From Rothia halotolerans (GTDB lineage: Bacteria > Actinomycetota > Actinomycetes > Actinomycetales > Micrococcaceae), in the NCBI RefSeq assembly GCF_004136635.1, contig NZ_NOIU01000001.1, forward strand, positions 496,001 to 560,000: DNA of 64,000 nt, in the 5' to 3' direction. The position numbers and the translations under genes were made by a program. The notes under the pieces were generated by a model that saw nothing but the letters and a program-made list of their open reading frames with translations, was not told where the DNA came from and did no database searches. This document shows positions 52,720 to 62,961 of this stretch, piece after piece (the stretch's first letter is position 1; each line of letters opens with the position of its first letter).

Positions 52720-53898
52720 GTGGCCGTCACTCGCCGTACCGTCCTCCTCTCCTCCTCCACCGGGCTCGGGCTCGCGCTGCTGAGCGCGTGCGCCTCGGGG
52801 TCCGATGACGCGAGCTCGAGCGCCGAGCAGTCCCCGAGCCCGACGCAGACCCCCGAGCCCGCCCCCACCCCGACGCCTCAGACGCAGGTCTGGGAGGACA
52901 ACACCACCGTCCCGCACCTGTTCTTCCACTCCCTGGTGGCCGACACCGACCGGGCCTTCGACGGCGACGAGGACGCCGCCGGCTACCTGGACTACATGGC
53001 CACGATCGAGGAGTTCGAGACGTTCCTGCGCCAAGCCCACGAGCGCGGCTACGTGCTGATCAGCCCCCACGACATCTACGCCACCGCCCCCGACGGAACG
53101 GTCTCCTCCAAGGAGCTGGAGGTCCCTGTCGGCAAGAAGCCGCTGGTCCTGTCCTTCGACGACCTCTCCTACTACGAGTACATGGAGGGCGACGGCTTCG
53201 CCGACGACGTGGCCCTCGACGACGAGGGCGGGCTCACCACGACCTACACCGACGCCCAGGGGAAGACCCAGCAGGGCGAGTACGACTACGTGCCGATCCT
53301 CGAGCGCTTCATCGAGGAGAACCCGGACTTCTCCCCGAACGGCCGCAAGGGCGTCATCGCCATGACCGGCTACAACGGCGTGCTGGGCTACCGCACCTCC
53401 GACCTGGGGTACAAGGACGAGAACCCCGACCTGGAGAAGGACAAGAGGACCGCCACCGAGGTCGCGGACGCGATGAAGGAGCGGGGCTGGGAGTTCGCCT
53501 CCCACACCTGGGGCCACCTCAGCTGCACCGAGATGCCGCTGGCGACGCTGCAGGAGGACATGGGCAAGTGGAAGGCGGAGGTCGAGCCGATCGTCGGGAA
53601 GACCGACCTGCTGATCTACCCCTTCGGCGCGGACATCGCCGGGCCCGAGCCCTACTCCGAGGCGAACGCCAAGTTCGCGTTCTACAAGGCCGAGGGCTTC
53701 AACGCCTTCTTCAACGTCGACGCCAGCTCGCCGGCCTGGAACCAGTACGGCGGCCGCTCGCTGCGCCAGGCCCGGATCAACGTGGACGGGATCAGCCTCA
53801 AGGCCGCCGTCGAGGGGAAGAACGACGTCCTGAACGGGTTCTTCGACCCGCACGCAGTGCTGGACCCGGCGCGGCCCGCCTCGATCGCCGGGTCCTGA
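52720..53898 (+). CDS. Polysaccharide-deacetylase-like lipoprotein
   Basis: 392 residues from GTG 52720, fixed by CCAGGAG nine bases upstream. TRRTVLLSS, a hydrophobic run and LLSAC lipobox indicate a (possibly Tat) lipoprotein, followed by a Ser/Pro/Thr linker. The NodB-type fold shows LVLSFDDLSYYEY (motif 1 Asp-Asp), SHTWGH (motif 2 His pair) and LIYPFGAD near motif 3. It probably deacetylates a cell-wall polymer outside the membrane. The segment between motifs 1 and 2 is longer than in chitin deacetylases, a variation shared by some Firmicutes members. Confidence 0.85.
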   Translation: MAVTRRTVLLSSSTGLGLALLSACASGSDDASSSAEQSPSPTQTPEPAPTPTPQTQVWEDNTTVPHLFFHSLVADTDRAFDGDEDAAGYLDYMATIEEFETFLRQAHERGYVLISPHDIYATAPDGTVSSKELEVPVGKKPLVLSFDDLSYYEYMEGDGFADDVALDDEGGLTTTYTDAQGKTQQGEYDYVPILERFIEENPDFSPNGRKGVIAMTGYNGVLGYRTSDLGYKDENPDLEKDKRTATEVADAMKERGWEFASHTWGHLSCTEMPLATLQEDMGKWKAEVEPIVGKTDLLIYPFGADIAGPEPYSEANAKFAFYKAEGFNAFFNVDASSPAWNQYGGRSLRQARINVDGISLKAAVEGKNDVLNGFFDPHAVLDPARPASIAGS

Positions 53899-54110
53899 GC
53901 AGCCGGCATCGCCGGGTCCTGAACAGCCGGCGAAGGGCCCGTCGAGCCCGCCCCGCGCCGCCTTCCGGCCCCGGTCCGCGCCCGGCCCCGCGTCCGGGTA
54001 GACTGGACGGGCAAGCTCGCGGAGCGTCCCGGATCCGAACATCCCGACGTGAGACGGCAACCGGTACCCCTCCGCGCACTGGATACCCACACCGCGTAAC
54101 AGGAGCCCGG

Positions 54111-54362
54111 ATGCCCCGCATCATTGTTGACGTCATGCCCAAGCCAGAGATCCTCGACCCCCAGGGCAAGGCCATCGCCCGCGAGCTGCCGCAGATCGGG
54201 ATCGACGGCTTCGCCGGCGTCCGCCAGGGCAAGCGCTTCGAGCTGACGGTCGAGGGCGAGGTCACCGAGGCCCACCTGGCCGAGGCCCGCCGCGCCGGCC
54301 AGGAGCTGCTCTCCAACCCGGTGATCGAGGACGTCGTCAGCGTCTCCGTGGCGGAGGACTGA
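54111..54362 (+). CDS. purS: Phosphoribosylformylglycinamidine synthase subunit PurS
   Basis: 83 residues: [43 protein letters not shown] and a [10 protein letters not shown] end, standard PurS. It bridges PurQ and PurL in the FGAM synthase complex, fourth step of purine synthesis. AGGAG precedes the ATG. TAGACT at about 54000 may be the -10 of the purSQL operon; no purine riboswitch is apparent in the leader. Confidence 0.96.
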   Translation: MPRIIVDVMPKPEILDPQGKAIARELPQIGIDGFAGVRQGKRFELTVEGEVTEAHLAEARRAGQELLSNPVIEDVVSVSVAED

Positions 54363-54367
54363 TCAGC

Positions 54368-55177
54368 GTGGCCGACTCCTCCGTGACCCTCGAGACGCCC
54401 CTGATCGCCGACCTCGGCCAGGAGGCCGCCGACTCCCGGCTCGCCCGGGTGCGCGTCGGCGTCGTGGCCTTCCCCGGGACCCTCGACGAGCGCGACGCCG
54501 CCCGGGCCGTGCGCCTGGCCGGCGGCACCCCCGTCCCCCTCTGGTACAAGGACTCCGACCTGCAGGACGTCGACGCCGTCGTCGTCCCCGGCGGCTTCTC
54601 CTACGGCGACTACCTGCGCGCCGGCGCGATCGCCGCCAAGGCCCCCATGATGACCGCGGTGGCCCGCGCCGCGCAGTCCCGGGGCACCTCCGGCTCCTCG
54701 CCGCTGCCGGTGCTCGGCATCTGCAACGGCTTCCAGGTGCTCACCGAGACGCACCTGCTGCCCGGCTCGATGATCAAGAACGACCACCTGAAGTTCCTGT
54801 GCCGCGACCAGCGCCTGGCGGTCGAGAGCACCGCGACGCCGTGGACCGCCGCCTTCGAGCCCGGCGAGGAGATCGTCGTGCCGCTGAAGAACCAGGACGG
54901 CCAGTACGTGGCCGACGAGGGGACGCTGGCGGAGCTCGAGGCGGAGGGCCGCGTCGTCTTCCGCTACGCGGGCGGGAACCCCAACGGCTCCCGCAACGGC
55001 ATCGCCGGCGTGGCCAACGCGCGCGGCAACGTCGTCGGGCTCATGCCCCATCCCGAGCACGCCGTGGAGCCCGGCTTCGGCCCCTCCTCCTCCGGCTCCG
55101 GGCCCGTCGCGATGCGCTCCGGGACCGACGGCCTGCGCATCTTCTCCTCCCTGCTCCACCAGCTCGTCTCCGCCTGA
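54368..55177 (+). CDS. purQ: Phosphoribosylformylglycinamidine synthase, glutamine amidotransferase subunit PurQ
   Basis: 269 residues from GTG, five bases after purS. The class I amidotransferase nucleophile is Cys119 in GICNGFQVL, and the His-Glu pair is in [35 protein letters not shown] and [11 protein letters not shown] are further signatures. It hydrolyses glutamine and passes ammonia to PurL. There are about 28 extra residues before the first strand (RVGVVAFPG), so a shorter start inside is possible, though no other ribosome site is obvious. Confidence 0.96.
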   Translation: MADSSVTLETPLIADLGQEAADSRLARVRVGVVAFPGTLDERDAARAVRLAGGTPVPLWYKDSDLQDVDAVVVPGGFSYGDYLRAGAIAAKAPMMTAVARAAQSRGTSGSSPLPVLGICNGFQVLTETHLLPGSMIKNDHLKFLCRDQRLAVESTATPWTAAFEPGEEIVVPLKNQDGQYVADEGTLAELEAEGRVVFRYAGGNPNGSRNGIAGVANARGNVVGLMPHPEHAVEPGFGPSSSGSGPVAMRSGTDGLRIFSSLLHQLVSA

Positions 55178-55211
55178 GCGCGGCACCGAACCCTTTAGGA
55201 CTCACCACCCC

Positions 55212-57515
55212 ATGACCGAACAGCAGTTCAACCTGGACACCGTCGAGCACGCGGCGGACACCCCGGACACCGAACTCCCCTGGGCCGAGCTGGGCCTGAA
55301 GGAGAACGAGTTCGACGACGTCAAGAAGATCCTCGGCCGCCGGCCCACCGCCGCCGAGCTCGCCATGTACTCGGTCATGTGGTCCGAGCACTGCTCCTAC
55401 AAGTCCTCCAAGGTCCACCTCAAGCAGTTCGGCCAGAAGGTCACCGAGGAGATGGGGAAGGACCTGATGGTCGGCATCGGCGAGAACGCCGGGGTGACCG
55501 ACATCGGCGACGGCTGGGCCGTGACCTTCAAGATCGAGTCCCACAACCACCCCTCCTACGTGGAGCCCTACCAGGGCGCGGCGACCGGCGTCGGCGGCAT
55601 CGTCCGCGACATCATCTCGATGGGCGCCCGGCCGGTGGCCGTGATGGACCCGCTGCGCTTCGGCGCGATCGACCACCCGGACACCGCGCGCGTGGTGCAC
55701 GGCGTCGTCGCGGGCGTGGGCGGCTACGGCAACTCCCTGGGCCTGCCCAACGTGGGCGGCGAGGTCGAGTTCGACCCCTGCTACCAGGCCAACCCGCTGG
55801 TCAACGCGCTGGCGGTGGGGGTCATGCGGCATGAGGACATCCGGCTGGCCAACGCCTCCGGGGTCGGCAACCAGGTGATCCTGTTCGGCGCCCGCACCGG
55901 CGGGGACGGGATCGGCGGAGCCTCGGTGCTCGCCTCGGAGTCCTTCGACGACTCCAAGCCCTCCAAGCGCCCGGCCGTGCAGGTCGGCGACCCCTTCGCG
56001 GAGAAGGTGCTCATCGAGTGCTGCCTCGAGCTGTTCAAGGGCTCGGTGGTCGAGGGCATCCAGGACCTGGGTGCCGCGGGCATCTCCTGCGCCACCTCGG
56101 AGCTGGCCTCCAACGGCGAGGGCGGCATGCACGTGGACCTCACCCAGGTCCTGCTGCGCGACCCGACCCTGACGCCCGGCGAGATCCTGATGTCGGAGTC
56201 GCAGGAGCGGATGATGGCGGTGGTCTCGCCGGCCAACATGGAGTCCTTCGAGCGGATCATGGAGAAGTGGGACGTCGAGTACTCGGTGCTCGGCGAGGTC
56301 AACGACTCCCGGCGGCTGACCATCGAGTGGGACGGCGAGATCATCGTCGACGTCGACCCCCGCACCGTGGCCCACGAGGGCCCCACCTACCAGCGCCCCT
56401 ACGAGCGCCCCGAGTGGCAGGACGCCGTGCAGGCCGACCGCTTCCCGGGCTCCGAGGCCGACGCCGCCCGCCCCGCCGGGACGGATCTGCGCGGCGCCGT
56501 CCTGGAGCTCATGGCCTCCCCCAACCTGTGCTCCAAGGGCTGGGTCACCGACCAGTACGACCGCTACGTGCAGGGCAACACCGCCCTGGCGCAGCCCGAC
56601 GACGCCGGCGTCGTGCGCGTGGACGAGCAGACCGGGCTCGGCGTCGCGCTGAGCACCGACGCCAACCCGCGCTACGCCTACCTGGACCCCTACGAGGGCG
56701 CGCGGGCCTCGCTCGCCGAGGCCTACCGCAACGTCGCCACCAGCGGCGCCCGCCCGGTCGCGGTCTCCGACTGCCTGAACTTCGGCTCCCCCGAGGATCC
56801 GGCGATCATGTGGCAGTTCGCCGAGGCCGTGCGAGGCCTGGCCGACGGCTGCATGGAGCTGGGCGTCCCGGTGACCGGCGGCAACGTCTCGCTGTACAAC
56901 CAGACCGGCGGGCAGGCCATCAACCCGACCCCGGTGGTCGCGATGATGGGCGTGCTGGACGACGTCGGGCGCCGCACCCCCTCCGGCTGGGAGGCGGACC
57001 AGGACGGCCAGGCGATCTACCTGCTGGGCGAGACCGCCGAGGAGCTCGACGGCTCCGAGTGGGCCCGCCTCCGCGGGCACCTGGGCGGACTGCCCCCGAA
57101 GGTCGACCTGGCCGCCGAGCGGCAGCTGGGCGACATGCTGGTCAACATGTCCCGGGACGGGATGATCGACTCGGCGCACGACGTCGCCCAGGGCGGCCTC
57201 GCGGCCTCGCTCTCCGAGGCCTGCCTGCGCTTCGGCGTCGGCGCCCGGATCGGGCTGGGCGAGGTCGCCGAGCGCGACGGCGTGGACACCTTCGCGATGC
57301 TCTTCTCCGAGTCCCAGGCCCGCGCCGTCGTCGCGGTGCCGCGCTCGGAGGAGGTCCGCTTCAAGGACATGTGCACGGCGCGGAACTTCCCGTACGCCCG
57401 GATCGGCGTGGTCGACGCCGAGAACGGCGCCCTGGACGTCCAGGGCGAGTTCTCCCTGGACCTGACCGAGCTGCGCGAGGCCCACGAGGGCACCCTGCGG
57501 CGGCACTTCGGGTAG
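55212..57515 (+). CDS. purL: Phosphoribosylformylglycinamidine synthase subunit PurL
   Basis: 767 residues, the size of small-type Pur[62 protein letters not shown] and SHDVAQ-like [16 protein letters not shown] are the ATP/FGAR-binding blocks of the two AIRS-like halves. With PurS and PurQ it makes FGAM from FGAR, ATP and ammonia. ATG 34 bp after purQ. Confidence 0.97.
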   Translation: MTEQQFNLDTVEHAADTPDTELPWAELGLKENEFDDVKKILGRRPTAAELAMYSVMWSEHCSYKSSKVHLKQFGQKVTEEMGKDLMVGIGENAGVTDIGDGWAVTFKIESHNHPSYVEPYQGAATGVGGIVRDIISMGARPVAVMDPLRFGAIDHPDTARVVHGVVAGVGGYGNSLGLPNVGGEVEFDPCYQANPLVNALAVGVMRHEDIRLANASGVGNQVILFGARTGGDGIGGASVLASESFDDSKPSKRPAVQVGDPFAEKVLIECCLELFKGSVVEGIQDLGAAGISCATSELASNGEGGMHVDLTQVLLRDPTLTPGEILMSESQERMMAVVSPANMESFERIMEKWDVEYSVLGEVNDSRRLTIEWDGEIIVDVDPRTVAHEGPTYQRPYERPEWQDAVQADRFPGSEADAARPAGTDLRGAVLELMASPNLCSKGWVTDQYDRYVQGNTALAQPDDAGVVRVDEQTGLGVALSTDANPRYAYLDPYEGARASLAEAYRNVATSGARPVAVSDCLNFGSPEDPAIMWQFAEAVRGLADGCMELGVPVTGGNVSLYNQTGGQAINPTPVVAMMGVLDDVGRRTPSGWEADQDGQAIYLLGETAEELDGSEWARLRGHLGGLPPKVDLAAERQLGDMLVNMSRDGMIDSAHDVAQGGLAASLSEACLRFGVGARIGLGEVAERDGVDTFAMLFSESQARAVVAVPRSEEVRFKDMCTARNFPYARIGVVDAENGALDVQGEFSLDLTELREAHEGTLRRHFG

Positions 57516-57534
57516 CGGGCCGCCCCGGCGACCC

Positions 57535-57569
57535 AGGGCCGCGTCGTCTCGTCGAGGCGGCGCGGCCCT
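57535..57569 (+). terminator. Terminator after purL
   Basis: AGGGCCGCG pairs with CGCGGCCCT around a 17-base loop, 20 bp after purL, followed by TCGTCGT. Confidence 0.65.
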
Positions 57570-57730
57570 TCGTCGTCCGAGACCTTGCACGCCGCCCCCG
57601 GGGGGCCGGGCCCCGTCCCTCCGGCCACCCCGAGGCGAAGACTACAGCTGGCGCTACTCCACCCCGCCCGGCCTCCCGCCTAAGATGGAGGCGAGCCGAC
57701 CGCCCACCACCCCCTTCCCGGAGGAGACCC

Positions 57731-60217
57731 ATGCCCGCACGGACCAGGGAGACCGCCGTGGAGCTGGAGGAGATCGACGTCGCAGCCCTCGCCCGCACGG
57801 GCCTCACCGAGGCCCAGGTCGCCGAGCGCCGCGAGCTGGGGCTGGCCAACCGGCAGCCCGACACCACCTCGCGCAGCGTGTGGGCCATCGTCAGGACCCA
57901 CCTGTTCACCCTGTTCAACCTGGTGCTGGGGCTGTGCGCCGTCGTCATCGTCCTGCTGGGGCGCTGGCTGGACCTGCTCTTCTCGCTCGCCGCGCTGAGC
58001 AACATCGTCATCGGCTTCGTCCAGGAATTCTCCGCCAAGCGGCAGCTGGACCGCATCGCCCTGCTCCGCCGCGACCCCGCCCGGGTCCTGAGGGACGGGC
58101 GCGTCACCGCGGTGCGGCTCGAGGAGATCGTGCTCGACGACGTCCTGGTCCTCTCCCGCGGCGACCAGGTCCCCGCCGACGCGAGGGTCCTCACCGCCGA
58201 CGGCCTGGACCTCGACGAGTCCCTGCTCACCGGCGAGAACGACCCGGTGGTCAAGCACCCGGGGGACCGGGTCCTCTCCGCCTCCAGCGTGACCGGCGGC
58301 TCCGGGCTGGTCCGGGTCACCGCCGTCGGCGAGCGCTCCCACGCCTCCCGCCTGGCCCAGGAGGCCCGGCAGTTCAGCCCGATCTCCTCCGAGCTGCGGG
58401 CCGCGCTGGAGAAGGTGGTCCGGTGGATCTCCATCGCGCTGATCCCCATCATCCTCGTGGTCCTCAACGGCCAGATGCAGGCGGTCGGCGGGTGGCGCGC
58501 GGCCCTGGAGACCGGGGCGTGGGAGGATGCGCTCGTCGTCGCCGTCTCCTCGGTCGCCTCGATGGTGCCGCAGGGGCTCGCGCTGATGACCACCATCTCC
58601 TTCGCCCTCGCGGCGGTGAAGCTCGCCCGGGACGAGGTGCTCATCCAGGAGCAGCCGGCCGTGGAGGTGCTCGCCCGGGTGGACACCGTGTGCTTCGACA
58701 AGACCGGCACGCTCACCGAGGGCGGCGTCGCCTTCGACCGCACCTACCCCCTGGACCCCGGCGCCCGGCAGCGGCCGGCGGACGACGACGCCGCGGCCGC
58801 CCTGGCCTGGTTCGGCGCGGACCCGCACGCGAACCCCACCGCGGCGGCGCTGTCCGCGGGCTTCCGGCAGACCCCGGACGAGGAGCCGGTGCGCGTGCTT
58901 CCCTTCTCCTCGGCCAACCGCTTCTCCGGCGTCGAGTTCCCCGGCACCGGAGCCTGGCTGCTGGGCGCCCCCGAGGTGCTGCTGCCGTCCGGGGGCGAGG
59001 CGCTGGAGCGGGCGGGCGAGCTCGCCGCCGCGGGGCACCGGACCATGGTCCTGGCCCACGCGCCGCATCTGATCGTCGGCGAGGACGGGCGCGCCGCCCA
59101 GCGGCTGCCCGCCGAGCACGAGCCGCGGCTGCTCATCACCTTCAGCGAGCAGGTCCGGGCGGACGCGGAGGAGACCCTCGCGTTCTTCACCGAGCAGGGC
59201 ATCGAGCTGAAGGTCTTCTCCGGGGACAACCCCGCCACGGTCGCCGCCGCCGCCCGCCGGGCCGGGATGGAGGCGCGGTCCGGCGCCGTCGACGCCTCGG
59301 TGCTGCCCGAGGAGGGCCCGGAGCTGGTCGAGGCGGCCCTGGAGCACAACGTCTTCGGCCGGGTCTCACCGCACCAGAAGAAGAACATGGTGCTGGGGCT
59401 GCGGGAGGCCGGGCGCGTGGTCGCGATGACCGGGGACGGCATCAACGACGCGCTGGCGCTCAAGCACGCCGACCTCGGCATCGCCATGGGCAACGCCGCC
59501 CCCGCGACCAAGGCCGTCTCGCGCCTGGTGCTCCTGGACGGGAGGTTCTCCCGGCTGCCCTCGGTGATGGCCGAGGGGCGCAAGATCATCGCCAACATCG
59601 AGCGGGTCACGCACCTGTTCCTCACCAAGACCAGCTTCGCGGTGCTGATGGGCGTGACGCTGGGCCTGCTGGCCTGGACCTTCCCCTTCCTCCCCCGGCA
59701 GTACTCCACCGCGGACCTGCTCATCATCGGCGGGCCCTCCTTCATCCTGACCATGCTGCCCAACAGCCGGCGGTACGTCTCCGGGTTCCTCCGGCGGGCG
59801 CTGCACTTCGCGCTGCCGAACGCGGTGGTGGTGACGCTGGGCGTCGTCGGCATCAACCTCTACGCGCACGTCTTCGACCCCACCACCGCCACGACGCAGC
59901 AGATCCAGACCACGAGCTTCATCGTCCTGGTGTTGCTGGGCCTCTGGATCCTGTGCGTGGGGTCCAGGCCCCTGACGCGCGCCCGGCTGGGGCTGCTGCT
60001 GGCCATGTACGTGCTGCTGGTGCTGGTGCTCAGCGTCCCGTGGTCGTTGCTCTACCACGAGTTCCAGGCGCCCCAGGCGGACCTGCTCTGGACGGCCCTG
60101 GTCGTCAGCGCGGCGGGCAGCGCCCTGATCGAGCTGAACTTCCGGCTCCATCAGCGATGGCTGCGGACCCACCAACGGGAGGCCTACGAGGCCGCTTCCC
60201 GCGCCGGCCAGGCGTAA
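57731..60217 (+). CDS. ctpE: CtpE-like cation-transporting P-type ATPase
   Basis: 828 residues. TGEN (actuator-domain TGE), CFDKTGTLTEGG (phosphorylated Asp), FSGDNPATV, MTGDGINDALALKHADLGIAMG (hinge) are all present. The membrane-4 motif reads VASMVPQGLALM, with PQGL in place of the PEGL of SERCA-like pumps; this and the overall size match mycobacterial CtpE, reported as a calcium pump. Ten membrane segments, with four at the C-terminus, and no N-terminal heavy-metal domain. Monocistronic; GAGGAG precedes the ATG. Confidence 0.88.
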   Translation: MPARTRETAVELEEIDVAALARTGLTEAQVAERRELGLANRQPDTTSRSVWAIVRTHLFTLFNLVLGLCAVVIVLLGRWLDLLFSLAALSNIVIGFVQEFSAKRQLDRIALLRRDPARVLRDGRVTAVRLEEIVLDDVLVLSRGDQVPADARVLTADGLDLDESLLTGENDPVVKHPGDRVLSASSVTGGSGLVRVTAVGERSHASRLAQEARQFSPISSELRAALEKVVRWISIALIPIILVVLNGQMQAVGGWRAALETGAWEDALVVAVSSVASMVPQGLALMTTISFALAAVKLARDEVLIQEQPAVEVLARVDTVCFDKTGTLTEGGVAFDRTYPLDPGARQRPADDDAAAALAWFGADPHANPTAAALSAGFRQTPDEEPVRVLPFSSANRFSGVEFPGTGAWLLGAPEVLLPSGGEALERAGELAAAGHRTMVLAHAPHLIVGEDGRAAQRLPAEHEPRLLITFSEQVRADAEETLAFFTEQGIELKVFSGDNPATVAAAARRAGMEARSGAVDASVLPEEGPELVEAALEHNVFGRVSPHQKKNMVLGLREAGRVVAMTGDGINDALALKHADLGIAMGNAAPATKAVSRLVLLDGRFSRLPSVMAEGRKIIANIERVTHLFLTKTSFAVLMGVTLGLLAWTFPFLPRQYSTADLLIIGGPSFILTMLPNSRRYVSGFLRRALHFALPNAVVVTLGVVGINLYAHVFDPTTATTQQIQTTSFIVLVLLGLWILCVGSRPLTRARLGLLLAMYVLLVLVLSVPWSLLYHEFQAPQADLLWTALVVSAAGSALIELNFRLHQRWLRTHQREAYEAASRAGQA

Positions 60218-60232
60218 CCCTCCCCGCCTCTC

Positions 60233-60261
60233 TTGAAGAGGTTATGACCTGCGAGTAGAGT
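60233..60261 (+). promoter_or_regulatory. Promoter of the PTS gene
   Basis: TTGAAG (60233-60238), a 17-bp spacer and TAGAGT (60256-60261) make a near-consensus sigma-70 promoter. The spacer begins with the dyad AGGT-TATG-ACCT. Start would be near 60268, giving a leader of about 215 nt. Confidence 0.65.
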
Positions 60262-60297
60262 CGGCGTCGGTCCGGCGACGACGTCGGGCCCCCTGAC

Positions 60298-60328
60298 AGG
60301 GTTGTTACTGCATCAGCAGGCAAGACCT
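60298..60328 (+). promoter_or_regulatory. Ribonucleic antiterminator (RAT), BglG/LicT type
   Basis: GTTGTTACTGCATCAGCAGG followed by CAAGACCT matches the RAT sequence of bgl/lic/sac leaders (GGATTGTTACTGCAT..GCAGGCAAAACCT) almost base for base, including both bulged loops. A BglG/LicT-type protein would bind it and block the overlapping terminator. Confidence 0.85.
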
Positions 60329-60440
60329 GAGCCTCTCCCCCGGGACTCCGACCCGCCGCCCGCCGGCGACGCGGAGGCTTCCGGTGCCTCTACGCGCCCG
60401 TCGGGCCTGCAGCCGGGAGCGGCTCGGGTCTTTCGCGTTT
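60322..60440 (+). terminator. Leader terminator overlapping the RAT
   Basis: AAGACCTGAGCC (60322-60333), the 3' edge of the RAT, pairs over 12 bases (one G-T) with GGCTCGGGTCTT (60421-60432), followed by TCGCGTTT. RAT and terminator are mutually exclusive. The loop between arms is unusually long (about 87 nt) and itself structured. Confidence 0.6.
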
Positions 60441-60484
60441 AACGGGCGGTCCCACCGGACCGCCGGAGCAGCGAGGAGTTGCAC

Positions 60485-62749
60485 GTGGATTATCGGAAGA
60501 CGGCGGAGTCCGTCCTGGAGGGCCTGGGTGGGGCCGAGAACGTCGACTACTTCACCCATTGCGCGACCCGCCTGAGGGTCACCCTCCACGACAAGGGCGA
60601 GGTGGACAAGCCCGCCATCGAGAAGACCGAGGGCGTCCTCTCGGTGATCGAGCAGTCCGGGCAGACGCAGGTGGTGATCGGCAACGAGGTCGCCAGCGTC
60701 TACGACGAGATGACCAGGCTGCCCGGCATGGACCCCGAGACCCGCGGGGAGGGCGCCCAGCGCTCCGACGACGCCGGGGACGGCGGCGATGAGAAGAAGG
60801 CCGGCGTCATCACCCGGATGTTCGACGTCCTCTCGGACTCGTTCCGCCCCGTCCTCTGGGCGCTGCTGGGCTCCTCCATGATCCTGACGCTGATCGTCCT
60901 GCTGCAGCAGCTGGGCGTCTTCGGCCAGTACACCAACTTCGCGGGCGAGACGGTCAACGTCGACCTCGTCAACGGCCCGAGCCTGAGCGACGACGCCGCG
61001 AGCTCCGACCTGCTCAACCAGTGGCGCGCGCAGTTCCCGTTCTGGTTCATCATCCTCGGCGCCGCGATGTCCGTCCTGAACTTCATGCCGATTCTCATCG
61101 GCGCGACGGCGGCCAAGCGGCTGGGCGCCAACATGTGGGTCGGCGCCGCGATCCCGGCGGCGCTGATGACCAGCGCCTTCACCGGCCTCAACGAGATCGC
61201 CGACGGCAACGGGATGATCCCGCTGTTCTCGATCGGCGGCTGGGACGTCCCGCTGTACATGTTCGACTACACCGGGCAGATCTTCCCGCCGCTGTTCGCC
61301 GTCGCCCTGCTGGCCCCGCTCGAGCGGTTGCTCAAGCGGATCATCCCGAACATGCTGCACATGGTCTTCGTGCCGATGATCTCGCTGCTCATCATGGTGC
61401 CGCTGACCGCGCTGGTCATCGGGCCGATCGGCGTGAACCTCGGCCTGGGGATCTCCGAGATCTTCCAGTGGCTCAACGACATCAACCCGGCGATCGTGGG
61501 CGTCGTCGTCGCCGGCGCGTACCTGTTCATGGTCCCGCTGGGGCTGCACTGGCCGCTGAACGCCGTGATGATCTCCAACCTCTCCACCCTGGGCTACGAC
61601 TTCATCCAGTCGCCCATGGCGGCGTACAACTTCGCCGTGTTCGGCGTGGTGACCGGCGTGGCCATCCGCGCGGCGCGGGACAAGGAGCTGCGGCAGGTGG
61701 CCACGGGTGCCGCGATCTCGGGCCTGGTGGGCGGCATCTCCGAGCCGTCCCTGTACGGCGTCGTGCTCCGGTACAAGCGGGTGTTCCCGCTGATCCTGGT
61801 GCCGGCGATGATCGCGGGCGGACTGATCTCCTGGATGGGGGTCCGCTCCTACGCCTTCGCCTTCACCTCGCTGCTGTCCATCCCGGCGATGCAGCCGATC
61901 CCGCTGTTCGTGATCGGCCTGGCCGTGGCCTTCGGCGGCGGCCTGGTGGGCGTGCTCGTCTTCGGCTTCCGCTCGCGGGAGCAGCGGGAGGCCGACCTGG
62001 CCAAGCAGAACCTCGCCCCCGACGCCGTGCCGACCGAGGAGAACGCCCCGGACCTGGTGGGTGCCGGAGTGAGCGCCGGAGCCGGGTCCGCGGCGGACGG
62101 TGAGGCCGCCCCGGCGGGCTCCTCGGGCGGGTCCGGGACCGGCCTGGCGGCCGCTCCGGTCTCCTCCGCCCCCTCCGCGCCCTGGGCGGCGTCGGGGGAC
62201 GACGCCGCCGGTGCCGGGGAGGGCCCCGCGGGCACCGCTGAGGGCCCCGCGAGCGGCACCGCCGCCTCGGGCTCCCCCGAGGCTTCCGAGGCCGCCGAGA
62301 TCACGGTCGGCTCGCCGCTGAGCGGCCGGGCCGTGCCCCTCTCCGAGGTCCCCGATCCCATCTTCGCCGCGGGCAAGCTGGGGCAGGGCGTGGCGATCGA
62401 GCCCTCCGAGGGCGTCGTGAGCGCCCCCGGCGCCGGCAAGGTCATCGCGACCCCGGCCTCGGGCCACGCGATCGGGCTCCGGCTCGACTCCGGCGTCGAG
62501 CTGCTGATCCACGTCGGCATCGACACGGTGAACATGCGCGGCGAGGGGTTCGAGGTGGCGGTCTCCAAGGGCGACCGCGTCGAGGCCGGGCAGAGGCTGC
62601 TGGCCTTCGACGCCGCCGCGATCCGGGAGGCCGGCTACCCGACGATCACGCCGGTCCTGGTCACCAACACCCCCAAGTTCGCCGCCGTGGAGGGCCTGCC
62701 GGCCGACGCCGTGCAGCCGGGCGACGAGGTGATCTCGATCCGCCGGTGA
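60485..62749 (+). CDS. bglF: PTS beta-glucoside-type permease, EIIBCA fusion
   Basis: 754 residues from GTG 60485 (GAGGAG six bases upstream). EIIB first, with phospho-Cys26 in FTHCATRLRVTL; EIIC (about 105-500) with GGISEPSLYGVVLRYKR, the family's GITEP-like motif; then a 110-residue Ala/Gly/Pro linker and EIIA-Glc with phospho-His in LLIHVGIDTVNM and VITPVLVTN. B-C-A order is that of BglF/ScrA-type permeases. The RAT leader supports a beta-glucoside or sucrose substrate. No hydrolase or antiterminator gene follows. Confidence 0.9.
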   Translation: MDYRKTAESVLEGLGGAENVDYFTHCATRLRVTLHDKGEVDKPAIEKTEGVLSVIEQSGQTQVVIGNEVASVYDEMTRLPGMDPETRGEGAQRSDDAGDGGDEKKAGVITRMFDVLSDSFRPVLWALLGSSMILTLIVLLQQLGVFGQYTNFAGETVNVDLVNGPSLSDDAASSDLLNQWRAQFPFWFIILGAAMSVLNFMPILIGATAAKRLGANMWVGAAIPAALMTSAFTGLNEIADGNGMIPLFSIGGWDVPLYMFDYTGQIFPPLFAVALLAPLERLLKRIIPNMLHMVFVPMISLLIMVPLTALVIGPIGVNLGLGISEIFQWLNDINPAIVGVVVAGAYLFMVPLGLHWPLNAVMISNLSTLGYDFIQSPMAAYNFAVFGVVTGVAIRAARDKELRQVATGAAISGLVGGISEPSLYGVVLRYKRVFPLILVPAMIAGGLISWMGVRSYAFAFTSLLSIPAMQPIPLFVIGLAVAFGGGLVGVLVFGFRSREQREADLAKQNLAPDAVPTEENAPDLVGAGVSAGAGSAADGEAAPAGSSGGSGTGLAAAPVSSAPSAPWAASGDDAAGAGEGPAGTAEGPASGTAASGSPEASEAAEITVGSPLSGRAVPLSEVPDPIFAAGKLGQGVAIEPSEGVVSAPGAGKVIATPASGHAIGLRLDSGVELLIHVGIDTVNMRGEGFEVAVSKGDRVEAGQRLLAFDAAAIREAGYPTITPVLVTNTPKFAAVEGLPADAVQPGDEVISIRR

Positions 62750-62905
62750 CGGGGGTCCCGGGGCGTCCGCGGACGGGGCGCCCCGGCTCGCCGTCCGAGG
62801 GCCTCCCGGTTCCACCGTCCGAGGACGTCCCGGGTCACCGTCCGGAGATCTCCCGCCCCCGGGCCTCCTCGGGGCTCCCGGCGGCACCACCCCGCACAGA
62901 CGCCG

Positions 62906-62946
62906 CGGCCCCGGTCCCGACCCTCGCAGGGTCGGGACCGGGGCCG
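62906..62946. terminator. Strong hairpin between PTS and thioesterase genes
   Basis: A 19-bp perfect stem beginning CGGCCCCGGTCCCGACCCT with loop CGC, between two convergent genes; it can stop transcription from both sides. Confidence 0.85.
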
Positions 62947-62961
62947 TGCGCGTACGCGCCC

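Noticed and set aside
53899-54110. Purine riboswitch or PurR box upstream of purS
   Set aside because: I found no aptamer-like core; only a weak -10 hexamer could be proposed.
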